A stretch of 64,000 bases of DNA from Streptomyces neyagawaensis (lineage in GTDB: Bacteria > Actinomycetota > Actinomycetes > Streptomycetales > Streptomycetaceae). Location: NCBI RefSeq assembly GCF_023516595.1, contig NZ_JAMGBG010000010.1:62001-126000 (forward strand). The letters are read 5' to 3'. Below, piece by piece: positions 1-8,796 of the stretch (its first letter is position 1; each line of letters opens with the position of its first letter). Under the pieces are notes generated by a model. The model had not been told where the DNA came from, searched no databases, and was given only the letters and a program-made list of their open reading frames with translations. The position numbers were made by a program, and so were the translations under genes.

Positions 1-478
1 ACCGGTCCCGGACGATGCACGTCGCCGCGAGATCCCCGAGCGCGTGGGCGGGCCCGTGCGGCACGTCCCCCAACGCCCCGGCGCGGAAGCTGTAGAGACT
101 GAGCGTGACGGTCAGCCCCGACCGCCGGAACGGCAGGGTGACACTGGACCGGACGCCCGCGTCGAGGGCCACGGCCCGATAGTCCGGCCACCGTTCGTCG
201 TTCAGGAGATCCGCCGCGTCGACCGGTTCCCCGCGCTCCAACGCCGTCGGGATCGGCCCCTCGCCCGACCGGAGTTGGACCGCGACCAGTCCGGCGAGGT
301 CGGGGTGGGTGACGGCGGCGGGCCGCTCCGCGCCGTCGTCGCAGACCATGCTGCTCGCCCCGCAGCAGTCGCTGGTGCAGCGGGCGGCGTGTTCGACGAG
401 CTGTGAGAGCCTCCTCGCCGGAAGGGCCGACTCGGGCGATTCCCCGCGCGGAAGGCCGACATGTTCGGATTCCGGCAT
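1..478 (-). CDS. GAF domain protein (3' end outside window)
   Basis: Read from an ATG at 478 the frame stays open to the window edge, giving the first 159 residues. It begins MPESEHVGLPRGESPESALP and continues with RLSQLVEHAARCTSDCCGAS, then VTHPDLAGLVAVQLRSGEGP and VRSSVTLPFRRSGLTVTLSL. This is the fold pattern of a GAF domain as in actinobacterial GAF/ANTAR regulators: a Cys-containing first half, a GEGP turn, then the strand pair that ends in a call for a softer penalty on older phrasing. The C-terminal half, where an ANTAR RNA-binding domain would sit, lies outside the window. A divergent PAS/GAF gene follows at 629. The family is fairly sure; the ligand and output are unknown. Confidence 0.6.
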   Translation of the reverse strand, partial: MPESEHVGLPRGESPESALPARRLSQLVEHAARCTSDCCGASSMVCDDGAERPAAVTHPDLAGLVAVQLRSGEGPIPTALERGEPVDAADLLNDERWPDYRAVALDAGVRSSVTLPFRRSGLTVTLSLYSFRAGALGDVPHGPAHALGDLAATCIVRDR

Positions 479-628
479 GCTGCGCGCCTCCTCTCGTGGA
501 TGGCGTTCCCGTTCACCCACGCGGAAAACGGACACGGCGGGCCCTGCGCGCGAAGGAGTCGGACAACCGACATCGTGCGCTGTGCCACGCCATCCCCGTG
601 AACGCCTCTCACGCGTTACGTTCGTCGC

Positions 629-1741
629 ATGGCTCAGACGGACGAATTCGGCGAGGAGCTGGCGGATTTCGTACGCCGCGTCGCGGAGCTCAAGACGGCC
701 AGGTCGGTACCGGCCGACGACCTGCCGACGGTGCTGGACGCGGCGATCTTCGAACTCGACCATGTGGCGGATCAGTTGTGGCCGCGGTACGAGCGGCTGA
801 CGGCCCGACCGCCCGGTGGGACCGCGTCGGCCGCGCAGGAGCACCAGTTGCTGAAGGCCGTCTTCCAACTGCTGCCGCTGCCCCTGGCCCTGCTGGACCG
901 GGAGACGGTGGTGCGCCGCCTCAACCAGGCGGCGAGCACGTTCACCGGCGTGCGGGCGGGTTACGCTACCGGCCGTCCGCTCACCGGGTTCCTGGCGCAC
1001 GCCGACCGGAGCGCGTTCCGGGGTCAGGTGGCGGCCGTGGCGCGCGGCGAGGGCGACCGCAGTCTCACCGTGCACCTCCAGCAGCGCCCCTCCGTGCCGG
1101 TCCGGGCGACGTTGACGGCGCTGCGCCCCAGTGGTGAGCCCCGCACCACCGTGCTGGTCGTGCTGCAGCCGGCAGGGCACTGGGACCGGATGCCGGTCGT
1201 GGAGGGCACGGCCCGCCCCTTGCCCGACCTCGCGGAGACGACCCGCCACGCGGCGCTCATGGATCTGCTGGACACCATGACGACGGCCCTGCTCACCGTG
1301 CCCGCCGCCGAGGCCCTCGACCGCGCGGCCCGGGTACTGCACGGCCGCTTCGCCGACTGGGTCGTGGCCGACACGGCGTCCCCCGGGCTGACCCGTACGA
1401 CCGCGCTGGCCCCCTCCGGCAAGGAGGCGGGTCTCGTCGCGGACCAGGATCCGGCCACCTGCCCCTTGGTCGTGTCCGCCGCCCGGGGCGGCTCCACCGC
1501 CCTCCAGGTCCGCCCGCCGGACCCCGACGCCTTCGGCCACGACACCACGGGCGCCCCCGTCCTCGTACGGGCCGACGTCACCTCACTCCTGTCGGTCCCC
1601 CTGACCGCCCCCGACGGCACGGTCAGGGGCGTGCTCACCCTCTTCCGTTCGGGCGCCCGGCTGGCCTTCTCGATGGCGGAGGCCCGGGCGATGGACACGA
1701 TGTCCCGCCACATCGCCCTCGCGATGGACCCCCGCGGGTGA
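629..1741 (+). CDS. PAS-GAF sensor protein
   Basis: The 370-residue protein starts MAQTDEFGEELADFVRRVAE. An N-terminal helical stretch (about 1-70) is followed by a PAS domain (about 80-185; LLPLPLALLDRETVVRRLNQAASTF region) and a GAF domain (about 205-365; LLDTMTTALLTVPAAEALDR, then VTSLLSVPLTAPDGTVRGVL). No kinase, SpoIIE phosphatase or HTH output domain is present, so it probably senses or adapts rather than acts as an enzyme. Many Streptomyces proteins of this kind resemble the sensory half of SpoIIE-type phosphatases. It is divergent from the partial GAF gene and convergent with the sigma factor gene at 1860-2666, which suggests a regulatory neighbourhood. The ligand is unknown. Confidence 0.65.
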   Translation: MAQTDEFGEELADFVRRVAELKTARSVPADDLPTVLDAAIFELDHVADQLWPRYERLTARPPGGTASAAQEHQLLKAVFQLLPLPLALLDRETVVRRLNQAASTFTGVRAGYATGRPLTGFLAHADRSAFRGQVAAVARGEGDRSLTVHLQQRPSVPVRATLTALRPSGEPRTTVLVVLQPAGHWDRMPVVEGTARPLPDLAETTRHAALMDLLDTMTTALLTVPAAEALDRAARVLHGRFADWVVADTASPGLTRTTALAPSGKEAGLVADQDPATCPLVVSAARGGSTALQVRPPDPDAFGHDTTGAPVLVRADVTSLLSVPLTAPDGTVRGVLTLFRSGARLAFSMAEARAMDTMSRHIALAMDPRG

Positions 1742-1859
1742 CCGACGGGAATCCCCGCGGACAGCGTCACCCCTCAGGGAGACAGGAACGACCGGCCGGC
1801 CGAGCCCCCGAAGGGGTCGGCCGACCGGTCGCGTCGGTGGGTTGCGTGGACAGCGGGGT

Positions 1860-2666
1860 TCAGTCGGTGGGGCCACCGACGTCCTGCATCACCTGGTCGC
1901 GCAGTCGGTCACAGCACCGGCTGATCAGCCGGGAGACATGCATCTGCGAGATGCCCAACTGCTCCGCGATCCGGCTCTGGGTCATGTCCCCGAAGAACCG
2001 CATGTAGAGAATCGCCCGCTCCCGCTCCGGCAGCGCCGCGAGCCGCGGCTTGACCGCCTCGCGGTCGACGACGGTGTCGAGCGCGGGGTCCGGCGCACCC
2101 AGCGCGTCGCTGAGCGAGTACCCGTCCTCGCTCCCCGGCAGTTCGGCGTCCAGGGACAGCGCCGTGAAGCTCTCCAGCGCCTCCAGCCCGACCTGGACGT
2201 CTTCCTCGCTCATGTTGGCGTGTGCGGCGATCTCGGCCACGGTGGGCCGACGGCCCGAGATCGTCTGCGACAGGTCCTGGGTGGCGAACCGAACCCGGTT
2301 GCGCAGGTCCTGGACCCGGCGCGGCACGTGCAGGGTCCACATGTGGTCCCGGAAGTGCCGCTTGATCTCACCGGTGACGGTGGGTACCGCATAGCTCTCG
2401 AAGGCGTTGCCGCGCTCCGGGTCGTAGCGGTCGACGGCCTTGACCAGGCCGAGCGACGCGACCTGGCGCAGGTCCTCGTAGCTCTCGCCGCGGCTGCGGA
2501 ACCGCCCGGCGAGCCGTTCGGCCATGGGCAGCCATGCCTCGACGATCTGTGCCCGCAGAGCGTCCCGCTCCGGGCCGGGGGCCAGTGTCGCCAGCTTTCG
2601 GAACGCCTCCGCGGTGTCGGGGGCGTCGTCGTGCGGGTGGTGCTTCGTGGTTGCCTGAGTACGCAT
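1860..2666 (-). CDS. SigB/SigF/SigG-family RNA polymerase sigma factor
   Basis: The 268-residue protein starts MRTQATTKHHPHDDAPDTAE and carries sigma-70 region 2 (about 30-105; YEDLRQVASLGLVKAVDRYD, the core-binding/-10 element), region 3 (about 110-190; GRRPTVAEIAAHANMSEEDV) and region 4 (about 205-255; MTQSRIAEQLGISQMHVSRL, the -35 helix-turn-helix). The length and the sequence MRFFGDMTQSRIAEQLG are typical of the Streptomyces SigB-like stress and sporulation sigma factors. An AGGGAG site lies 12 nt before the chosen ATG; a frame open further upstream has no better start. No RsbW-type anti-sigma or RsbV antagonist gene is adjacent, which is common for Streptomyces paralogues. Which paralogue it is cannot be told from the sequence alone. 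It is divergent from the ThDP enzyme gene. Confidence 0.88.
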   Translation of the reverse strand: MRTQATTKHHPHDDAPDTAEAFRKLATLAPGPERDALRAQIVEAWLPMAERLAGRFRSRGESYEDLRQVASLGLVKAVDRYDPERGNAFESYAVPTVTGEIKRHFRDHMWTLHVPRRVQDLRNRVRFATQDLSQTISGRRPTVAEIAAHANMSEEDVQVGLEALESFTALSLDAELPGSEDGYSLSDALGAPDPALDTVVDREAVKPRLAALPERERAILYMRFFGDMTQSRIAEQLGISQMHVSRLISRCCDRLRDQVMQDVGGPTD

Positions 2667-2837
2667 GGTGCGTCGCAACTCCCTAGATGTGCTCTGGGGG
2701 ACGGTCACCGTGGGGAGCGCGGACATGCACATGGAGGGCACACCCGTGGTGGATGGATCGCCGATCCCACGGACGTGCCTCCTGTCCGAAGCACTGGGGT
2801 GCGCCTGCCCCGCTTCATGCGCGGCAAACACACGCAG

Positions 2838-2861
2838 GTTTTTCTCCTCCCCACCGGGTGA
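2838..2861 (+). promoter_or_regulatory. SigB-type promoter candidate (weak -10)
   Basis: GTTT (2838-2841), a 14-nt spacer and GGGTGA (2856-2861) lie 37 nt before the ATG at 2898. The Streptomyces SigB-family consensus is GNNT-N14-16-GGGTAC/T, so the -10 deviates at its last two bases. The site sits between a SigB-family sigma gene and a stress-type oxidase. It is the weakest of the matches listed in this window. Confidence 0.4.
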
Positions 2862-2897
2862 CTCGGGCCTGAGGAAAAACACCCTGGGAGGTCCAGT

Positions 2898-4700
2898 ATG
2901 GGCACGTATGTCGCCGATCACATCCTGCGCAGGCTGCGCGCATGGGGAGTCGAACATGTCTTCGGCTATCCGGGTGACGGCATCAACGGGCTGCTCGCCG
3001 CCTGGGGCCGGGCGGAGGACCGACCTCGGTTCATCCAGTCACGGCACGAGGAGATGTCGGCGTTCCAGGCGGTCGGCTACGCCAAGTTCTCGGGCCGGAT
3101 CGGGGTGTGCGCGGCGACCTCGGGGCCCGGCGCGATCCATCTCCTGAACGGTCTGTACGACGCCAAGCTGGACCATGTGCCGGTGCTCGCGATCGTCGGC
3201 CAGACGCATCGCAGCGCGATGGGCGGCTCCTATCAGCAGGAGGTGGACCTGCACACCCTGTTCAAGGACGTGGCCTCGGACTTCGTCGAGACGGTGACCG
3301 TGCCCGAGCAGCTGCCGAACGTCCTGGACCGGGCGATCCGCACCGCCTACGCCCGCCGGGCGCCCACGGCGATCATCGTCCCCGGCGATGTGCAGGAACT
3401 GGACTACTCGCCGCCCACCCACGACTTCAAGATGGTCCCCTCCAGCCTGGGCGGCAGCTCCTGGACGACGATCCCCTCGCAGGAGTCGCTGGAGCGGGCG
3501 GCGGAGATCCTGAACGCCGGGGACAAGGTCGCCGTCCTGGTCGGTCAGGGCGCCGCCGGGGCCCGCGCCGAGGTCCAGCGGATGGCCGAGCTGTTGGGCG
3601 CGGGGGTCGCGAAGGCCCTGCTCGGCAAGGACGCGCTGAGTGACGAGCTGCCGTACGTCACGGGCTCGATCGGACTGCTGGGCACGCGCCCCTCGTACGA
3701 GCTGATGCGCGACTGCGACACGCTGCTGACCATCGGCTCGTCGTTCCCGTACTCGCAGTATCTGCCCGAGTACGGAAAGGCGCGGGCGGTCCAGATCGAC
3801 ATCGACCCGCACATGGTCGGGATGCGCTACCCGTACGAGGTGAACCTGGTCGGCGACGCGAAGGCGACGCTGGAGCGGCTGATCCCGATGATCGACCCGG
3901 CGCGGGGACGGGAATGGTTCGACGAGGTGTGCGCGAGTGTGGCCCGCTGGCGCGAGGTGATGACGCGGCGCGCGGAACTGTCGGCCGATCCGATCAACCC
4001 GGAGTACGTGGCCCACGCCCTCGATCCGCTGCTGCCGGACAACGCGATCATCTCCTCGGACTCCGGTTCGGTGGCGAACTGGTACGCCCGCCATCTGACC
4101 CTGCGGGACGGCATGCGGGGGTCGCTGTCGGGCACGCTGGCGACGATGGGCTGCGGGGTGCCGTACGCGATCGGCGCGAAGTTCGCCCATCCGGACCGTC
4201 CGGCGATCGCGCTGGTCGGGGACGGCGCGATGCAGATGAACGGTCTGGCGGAGCTGATCACGGCGGCCAAGTACAAGGACGGCTGGGAGGATCCCCGGCT
4301 GGTGGTGGGCGTCTGGAACAACCGGGATCTGAACCAGGTGACGTGGGAACTGCGGGCGATGGGCGGCGAGCCGTCCTTCCTGCCGTCGCAGGAGCTGCCG
4401 GACGTCCAGTACGCCGCGTTCGCCCGCTCCCTGGGGCTGACCGGCATCCGGGTCGAGAAGCCGGAGGACGTCGAGGCGGGCTGGCGTGCGGCCCTGGAGG
4501 CGGACGGCCCCGCCGTCGTCGAGTTCCTCACGGACCCGGCGGTCCCGCCGATCCCGCCGCACGCCACCTGGGAGCAGATGGAGGCCACGGCCGCCTCGAT
4601 CCTCAAGGGCGACGCCGACCGGGGGTCCATGATCAAGCAGGGCTTCAAGGCGAAGATGCAGGAGTTCCTGCCGAGCACGAAGCCGAAGAGCAAGAAGTAA
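2898..4700 (+). CDS. ThDP-dependent pyruvate oxidase/dehydrogenase-like enzyme
   Basis: The 600-residue protein has the three-domain layout of the POX/acetolactate synthase family: N-terminal PYR domain (about 3-170, with the catalytic Glu in SRHEEMSAFQAVGYAKFSG), middle domain (about 190-325) and C-terminal PP domain (about 345-545) with the ThDP/Mg motif VGDGAMQMNG ending in VGVWNN. The family decarboxylates pyruvate or a related 2-oxoacid; E. coli PoxB, a stationary-phase enzyme, is the best-known relative. The C-terminus is Lys-rich (STKPKSKK) rather than a clear PoxB membrane helix, so the electron acceptor is uncertain. GGGAGG lies 7 nt before the ATG. The substrate is an inference. Confidence 0.82.
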   Translation: MGTYVADHILRRLRAWGVEHVFGYPGDGINGLLAAWGRAEDRPRFIQSRHEEMSAFQAVGYAKFSGRIGVCAATSGPGAIHLLNGLYDAKLDHVPVLAIVGQTHRSAMGGSYQQEVDLHTLFKDVASDFVETVTVPEQLPNVLDRAIRTAYARRAPTAIIVPGDVQELDYSPPTHDFKMVPSSLGGSSWTTIPSQESLERAAEILNAGDKVAVLVGQGAAGARAEVQRMAELLGAGVAKALLGKDALSDELPYVTGSIGLLGTRPSYELMRDCDTLLTIGSSFPYSQYLPEYGKARAVQIDIDPHMVGMRYPYEVNLVGDAKATLERLIPMIDPARGREWFDEVCASVARWREVMTRRAELSADPINPEYVAHALDPLLPDNAIISSDSGSVANWYARHLTLRDGMRGSLSGTLATMGCGVPYAIGAKFAHPDRPAIALVGDGAMQMNGLAELITAAKYKDGWEDPRLVVGVWNNRDLNQVTWELRAMGGEPSFLPSQELPDVQYAAFARSLGLTGIRVEKPEDVEAGWRAALEADGPAVVEFLTDPAVPPIPPHATWEQMEATAASILKGDADRGSMIKQGFKAKMQEFLPSTKPKSKK

Positions 4701-4716
4701 CGCTGGTGGGCACCTC

Positions 4717-4757
4717 GTCCGGGGCCTGTCGAGCCAGTCGGCTCGCAGGCCCCGGAC
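4717..4757. terminator. Strong hairpin terminator between convergent genes
   Basis: GTCCGGGGCCTG pairs with CAGGCCCCGGAC around an inner CGAGCC-AGTC-GGCTCG stem, giving about 18 bp with one bulged T. There is no U-tract, as is usual for Streptomyces terminators. It lies 16 bp after the ThDP enzyme stop and before the convergent DoxX gene, so it probably works in both directions. Confidence 0.75.
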
Positions 4758-4888
4758 GTCGGCGCGGGCCGCCCCGGCCCGGGGGGAGGGGGAGGCCGGT
4801 GTGCGATGGCGGCCCGCGGGGAGCCGGGGGAAAGGCAGCCGCCACCCTCACAAGGAGCTGCCCATGCCCGGCCCGTACAGGACGTACG

Positions 4889-5233
4889 TCAGCCGGCGGC
4901 GACCGCCGTTGCCGCGTACGTCACGGCGATCAGGGCCAGTGCAATGGCCGGGAGCGCCCGGGGCGGCGGGTCGCCGCGGCGCAGGTGGACCGCCGCCGCC
5001 GCGGCCATCAGCAACGCCAGTCCCGTCGCGGCGGCCACGCCGAGCGGGAGCGACACCAGTCCCAGTAGCAGCCCGGCGGCCCCGGCCACCTCCAGTGCGC
5101 CGACGACGCGGTAGTGGCCCGGTGTCATGCCGAGGTGGGCCGCCGCCCGACGCATGAACGGCACGGCTGCGATCTTCGCCAGGCCCAGGGGGAGGAAGAC
5201 CAGGGACAGGGCGACGGCGAGCACTGTTCTCAT
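4889..5233 (-). CDS. DoxX-family membrane protein
   Basis: The 114-residue protein has four predicted transmembrane helices (about 3-20, 43-62, 65-85, 92-112) and the DoxX-like pattern LGLAKIAAVPFMRRAAAHLG followed by a GALEVAGAAGLLLGL helix. DoxX-like proteins are small quinone- or thiol-linked membrane proteins of mostly unknown role. Its ATG overlaps the stop of the acetoacetyl-CoA synthetase gene by 4 bp (ATGA at 5230-5233), so it is the last, translationally coupled gene of the aromatic-catabolic operon that starts at 10956. Its role in that operon is unclear. Confidence 0.8.
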   Translation of the reverse strand: MRTVLAVALSLVFLPLGLAKIAAVPFMRRAAAHLGMTPGHYRVVGALEVAGAAGLLLGLVSLPLGVAAATGLALLMAAAAAVHLRRGDPPPRALPAIALALIAVTYAATAVAAG

Positions 5234-7197
5234 GCGGTGGTCCTGCCCTTGCGGCGCTCCTCGCCCAAGCCGGCGTAGTAGGCGATGAGGTCGGGGGCGT
5301 CCAGCGCGGCCGGATTCACGACCTGCTCGACACGGGCGCCCTGGAGGAGGCGCTTGACCGGGACCTCCAGTTTCTTGCCGGTGCGGGTGTGCGGGATGCC
5401 CGGCACTTCGAGGATCTCGTCCGGGACGTGGCGGGGGGAGGCCCCGGTGCGGATGGCCTCCTTGATCCTCTCGCGCAGGGCGTCGTCGAGCGTCACCCCT
5501 GCCGCGGGGACCACGAACAGCGGCATCCAGTAGCCGCCGTCCGGCTCCTCCGCGCCGATGATCAGGGCCTCGGTGATCTCGGGGAGGCGTTCGACGACAT
5601 GGTGGATGTCGGCGCTGCCGAGCCGGACGCCGTTGCGGTTGAGAGTGCTGTCGGAACGGCCGTGGACGATCACCGAGCCATGGCCCGTGACGGTGATCCA
5701 GTCACCGTGCCGCCAGACGCCCGGATAGGAGGAGAAGTAGGCGTCGCGGTAACGGGTGCCGTCGGGGTCGTTCCAGAAGTACAGCGGCATCGAGGGCATG
5801 GGGCGGGTGACGACCAGCTCGCCGACCTGGTCCACCACCGGCGAGGCCGCCGCGTCGTACGCGGCCAGCGCCACACCCAGGTGCGGTGCCGACAACTCCC
5901 CGGGCCAGACCGGGGTGTTGGGCGCACTGCCCGCGAAGCCCGACACCACGTCCGTGCCGCCGCTGATGGAGGCCAGCAGCACCCGCTCCCCCACATGGTC
6001 GCGGACCCACGGGTAGGCGGACGCCGGCAGGGCGGACCCCGTGCAGCCGACCACGCGGACCGACGACAGGTCATGGCCGGCCGGGTCGATGCCGAACTTG
6101 GCCATGCCCAGCAGGTATTGGGGGCTGGTACCGAAGACGGTGACCCGGTGTCGGGCGGCCAGTTCCCACAGGACGTCGAGCTTGGCGAAGGGGGCCGGGC
6201 TGCCGTCGTAGGTGCAGGTGGTGGCGCCGGTCAGGAGGGTGGAGGCGACCAGGTTCCACATCATCCAGTGGGTGGTGGTGTACCACAGCAGGCGGTCGCC
6301 GGGGCCTAGGTCGGAGTGCAGGCCGAGGGTTTTCAGGTGCTCCAGCAGGACGCCACCGTGGCCGTGGACGATGCCCTTGGGCAGGCCGGTGGTGCCGGAG
6401 GAGAACACCACCCACAGGGGGTGGTCGAACGGCACCGGCGTGCAGATGACATCCTCGCGGCGGGTGGCCGCGTCCTCCCATGGGATGACCGGCGACGGGG
6501 ACGTCCGCGACGGCCAGGGCAGGCCCACGTGGTCCACCAGCAGGGTGGCCTTCAGCGTCGGCAACGCGTGGGCGAGGTCGAGGGTGGCGTCACGGCGGTC
6601 GTGGGTGGTGCCGTTGAAGAGGTAGCCGTCGGCGGCGATCAGGACGGTGGGTTCGAGCTGGGCGAAGCGGTCGGCGGCGGCTTGCGGGGCGTAGTCCTGT
6701 CCGCACACCGACCAGACGGCGCCCAGGCTCGCGGCGGCGAGGAACGCGACGATCGCGTGCGGGGTGTTGGGCAGGTAGCCCACGACCCGGTCGCCCGTAC
6801 CGACGCCCAGGTCGCGCAGGGTGGCGGCGACGGAAGCGACCAGCGCGCGCAGCCGCTCCCCCGTCACCTCGTACCCGGCGCCGGTCTCGTCGAGCGCGAC
6901 GATCGCCACGTCCTCGTCGGCCAGGTTACGCAGAGCGTGGTGGGCGTAATTGAGGGTGGCGCCGGGGAACCAGCGGGCGCCCGGCATCCTCTCCTCGGCC
7001 AGCACCTGCTCGTAGGGGGTGTCGGCGTCGATGTCGAAGTACTCCCACACCGCGCCCCAGAAGCCCTCCAGGTCGGTGACCGACCACTGGTGCAGGGCGG
7101 CGTAGTCGTCCGGGTCGATGCCCTGGCGCCGGGCGAAGTCCGCGATGCGACTGGCGGCCGCCGTCCGCGGATCGGGCGTGAAGAAGGGCGTGCTCAT
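5230..7197 (-). CDS. aacS: Acetoacetate--CoA ligase (acetoacetyl-CoA synthetase)
   Basis: The 655-residue protein starts MSTPFFTPDPRTAAASRIAD and has the full length of the AacS family. It carries an N-terminal ACS-type cap (about 35-90; VTDLEGFWGAVWEYFDID), the AMP-binding P-loop WVVFSSGTTGLPKGIVHGHG, the family stretch LYFWNDPDGTRYRDAYFSSY and the hinge/C-terminal core HGRSDSTLNRNGVRLG. The enzyme activates acetoacetate with ATP to acetoacetyl-CoA. The closing GIPHTRTGKKLEVPVKRLLQ contains the catalytic Lys of acyl-CoA synthetases. Its start overlaps the upstream monooxygenase stop by 4 bp. The context suggests that the operon's ring-cleavage route releases acetoacetate or a close analogue. 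Confidence 0.88.
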   Translation of the reverse strand: MSTPFFTPDPRTAAASRIADFARRQGIDPDDYAALHQWSVTDLEGFWGAVWEYFDIDADTPYEQVLAEERMPGARWFPGATLNYAHHALRNLADEDVAIVALDETGAGYEVTGERLRALVASVAATLRDLGVGTGDRVVGYLPNTPHAIVAFLAAASLGAVWSVCGQDYAPQAAADRFAQLEPTVLIAADGYLFNGTTHDRRDATLDLAHALPTLKATLLVDHVGLPWPSRTSPSPVIPWEDAATRREDVICTPVPFDHPLWVVFSSGTTGLPKGIVHGHGGVLLEHLKTLGLHSDLGPGDRLLWYTTTHWMMWNLVASTLLTGATTCTYDGSPAPFAKLDVLWELAARHRVTVFGTSPQYLLGMAKFGIDPAGHDLSSVRVVGCTGSALPASAYPWVRDHVGERVLLASISGGTDVVSGFAGSAPNTPVWPGELSAPHLGVALAAYDAAASPVVDQVGELVVTRPMPSMPLYFWNDPDGTRYRDAYFSSYPGVWRHGDWITVTGHGSVIVHGRSDSTLNRNGVRLGSADIHHVVERLPEITEALIIGAEEPDGGYWMPLFVVPAAGVTLDDALRERIKEAIRTGASPRHVPDEILEVPGIPHTRTGKKLEVPVKRLLQGARVEQVVNPAALDAPDLIAYYAGLGEERRKGRTTA

Positions 7198-8777
7198 CGC
7201 GTCGTACTCCTCAACGGGCTTTTCAGGGGCGTCCGTTCGGCAGGAACAGGGTTTCGTGTGGTGTGCAGCAGGGCCGCCCAGTCGGCGGTCGAGGTGAAGT
7301 CGCGTCCACCGGCCGGGACGACGTCCATGACGACGCGGTCGGGGCGGAGCAGTACGGCGTCCACGCGTCCGGCGCGCAGCCAGGCGGCGAGGGTGCCGTC
7401 GTCGCCGAGGTCGGTCACGGAGAGCGCGGGTATGCCGAGGCTGTGGGCGAGCGCGGTCAGTGAGGGGCCGGGGTCGGTGGTCGTCAGGACGGTGAAGGAG
7501 TCGCCGAGCAACTCGTCGAGACGGGTACGCCGTCCGTCGACGCTCATCCACGGCTGCGGGCAGTGCGTGCCCGCCAGGCCACGGCGGACTTTGCGCCGCA
7601 CGAGGGGGCCGGCGGTCAGGGGCGGGCTGAGATCGCGGCCGGCCAGCTCGGTCAGGCCGGGTATGCGGCAGGCCGCGGCCAGAAGCCTGCGGCGCATCGC
7701 GGCGGCGCCGTCCTGGCCGCCGGTCATGGCCCAGCCCATGGCGACCGCGAGGCGGATCACATGCCGTGCGTGCGGCTTGCGTTCACTCTCGTAGGTGTCC
7801 AACAGCTTTGCCTGAGCGCCGTGTCGGAGGACGCGGGCGAGTTTCCAGGTGAGGTTGTAGGCGTCCCGCAGCCCCGAGCACAGCCCCTGCCCGACGAACG
7901 GCGGGGTGAGGTGGGCGGCGTCGCCGAGCAGGAAGACCCGTCCGCTGCGCCAGCGGTCGGCGACCCGCGCCCGGAAGGTGTACTGCGTCTCGCGGACGAC
8001 CTCGAAGTCCCCGTCGTACGACGGCGGCAGCCACGGGGCGACCAACTCGCGGACCGGCTGCTCCGCCCCCTCGCGCAGCCGGAACTCCCAGCGGTAGCGG
8101 TCCTCACCCACCCGCATGAAGGTGGCCGGCCGGTCCGGGTCGCAGACCTGGTCGACGCCCTCCCAGCAGCGGACGTCGGCCGTCGTGCGGACGTCGATGA
8201 CGGTCCAGTGTTCCTCGAAGCGCAGATCCTCCCATACGGCTCCGATGGCCTCGCGGGTGAGGCTGTTGGCGCCGTCGCAGCCGAGCACCGCGTCGGCCCA
8301 CACCTCGTGCTCGCCGGCGTCGTCGCGGTAGGCGACCCGCACGGGGCCGGTGGTGTCGGGGCCGATGCCCGTGACCTCCACTCCGCCCCGGAGCTCGCAC
8401 TCGGGGCGCCGGACCAGGGCATCACGCAGCACGCGTTCCAGCTCGGGCTGATCGAACATGCTGGTCTGCGGATAGCCGTGCAGGCCGTGCTCGGAGCGGC
8501 GGAACTCGGCCATCACCCGGTGCCGGGCGTCCAACAGCCGCAGCCCCTTCGCCGGGCGGGCGATCGCGGTGAACTCCTCGCCTACGCCTGCGGCCTGGAG
8601 GATCCTGCGCACCTCGTCGTCGGTGGCGACGGCGCGTGGGAGCGGGTAGACGTCCTGGTGGCGTTCGAGGACGAGACTACGGATTCCGTGCCGAGCCAGG
8701 AGGAGGGCGGCGGTCACGCCCACCGGTCCGGCGCCGACGATCACGACGGGCACACGTGCGGCTTCATCGATGGTCAT
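7194..8777 (-). CDS. FAD-dependent aromatic monooxygenase (MhpA/PheA type)
   Basis: The 527-residue flavoprotein hydroxylase starts MTIDEAARVPVVIVGAGPVG. The Rossmann GAGPVG motif (about residues 13-18) ends in Glu (LVLERH), the middle DG motif reads VLGCDGANSLTREAIG, and the GD motif reads RVFLLGDAAHLTPPFVGQGL. These are the group A FAD-binding signatures of 3-(3-hydroxyphenyl)propionate and phenol hydroxylases. A thioredoxin-like C-terminal domain (about 400-510) is retained. The family uses NAD(P)H and O2 to hydroxylate an aromatic ring. It lies between the FAH-family gene and aacS and overlaps aacS by 4 bp. The start at 8777 follows an RBS-like GAGGT. The substrate is unknown. Confidence 0.85.
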   Translation of the reverse strand: MTIDEAARVPVVIVGAGPVGVTAALLLARHGIRSLVLERHQDVYPLPRAVATDDEVRRILQAAGVGEEFTAIARPAKGLRLLDARHRVMAEFRRSEHGLHGYPQTSMFDQPELERVLRDALVRRPECELRGGVEVTGIGPDTTGPVRVAYRDDAGEHEVWADAVLGCDGANSLTREAIGAVWEDLRFEEHWTVIDVRTTADVRCWEGVDQVCDPDRPATFMRVGEDRYRWEFRLREGAEQPVRELVAPWLPPSYDGDFEVVRETQYTFRARVADRWRSGRVFLLGDAAHLTPPFVGQGLCSGLRDAYNLTWKLARVLRHGAQAKLLDTYESERKPHARHVIRLAVAMGWAMTGGQDGAAAMRRRLLAAACRIPGLTELAGRDLSPPLTAGPLVRRKVRRGLAGTHCPQPWMSVDGRRTRLDELLGDSFTVLTTTDPGPSLTALAHSLGIPALSVTDLGDDGTLAAWLRAGRVDAVLLRPDRVVMDVVPAGGRDFTSTADWAALLHTTRNPVPAERTPLKSPLRSTTR

Positions 8778-8796
8778 GTGCGGCTCACCTCGGGTG

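Noticed and set aside
4864..5157. Open frame starting after AAGGAG at 4864 on the plus strand (MPGPYRTYVSRRRP)
   Set aside because: It runs antisense through the DoxX gene with Arg/Pro-rich low-complexity sequence; it is a shadow despite the good ribosome-site look-alike.
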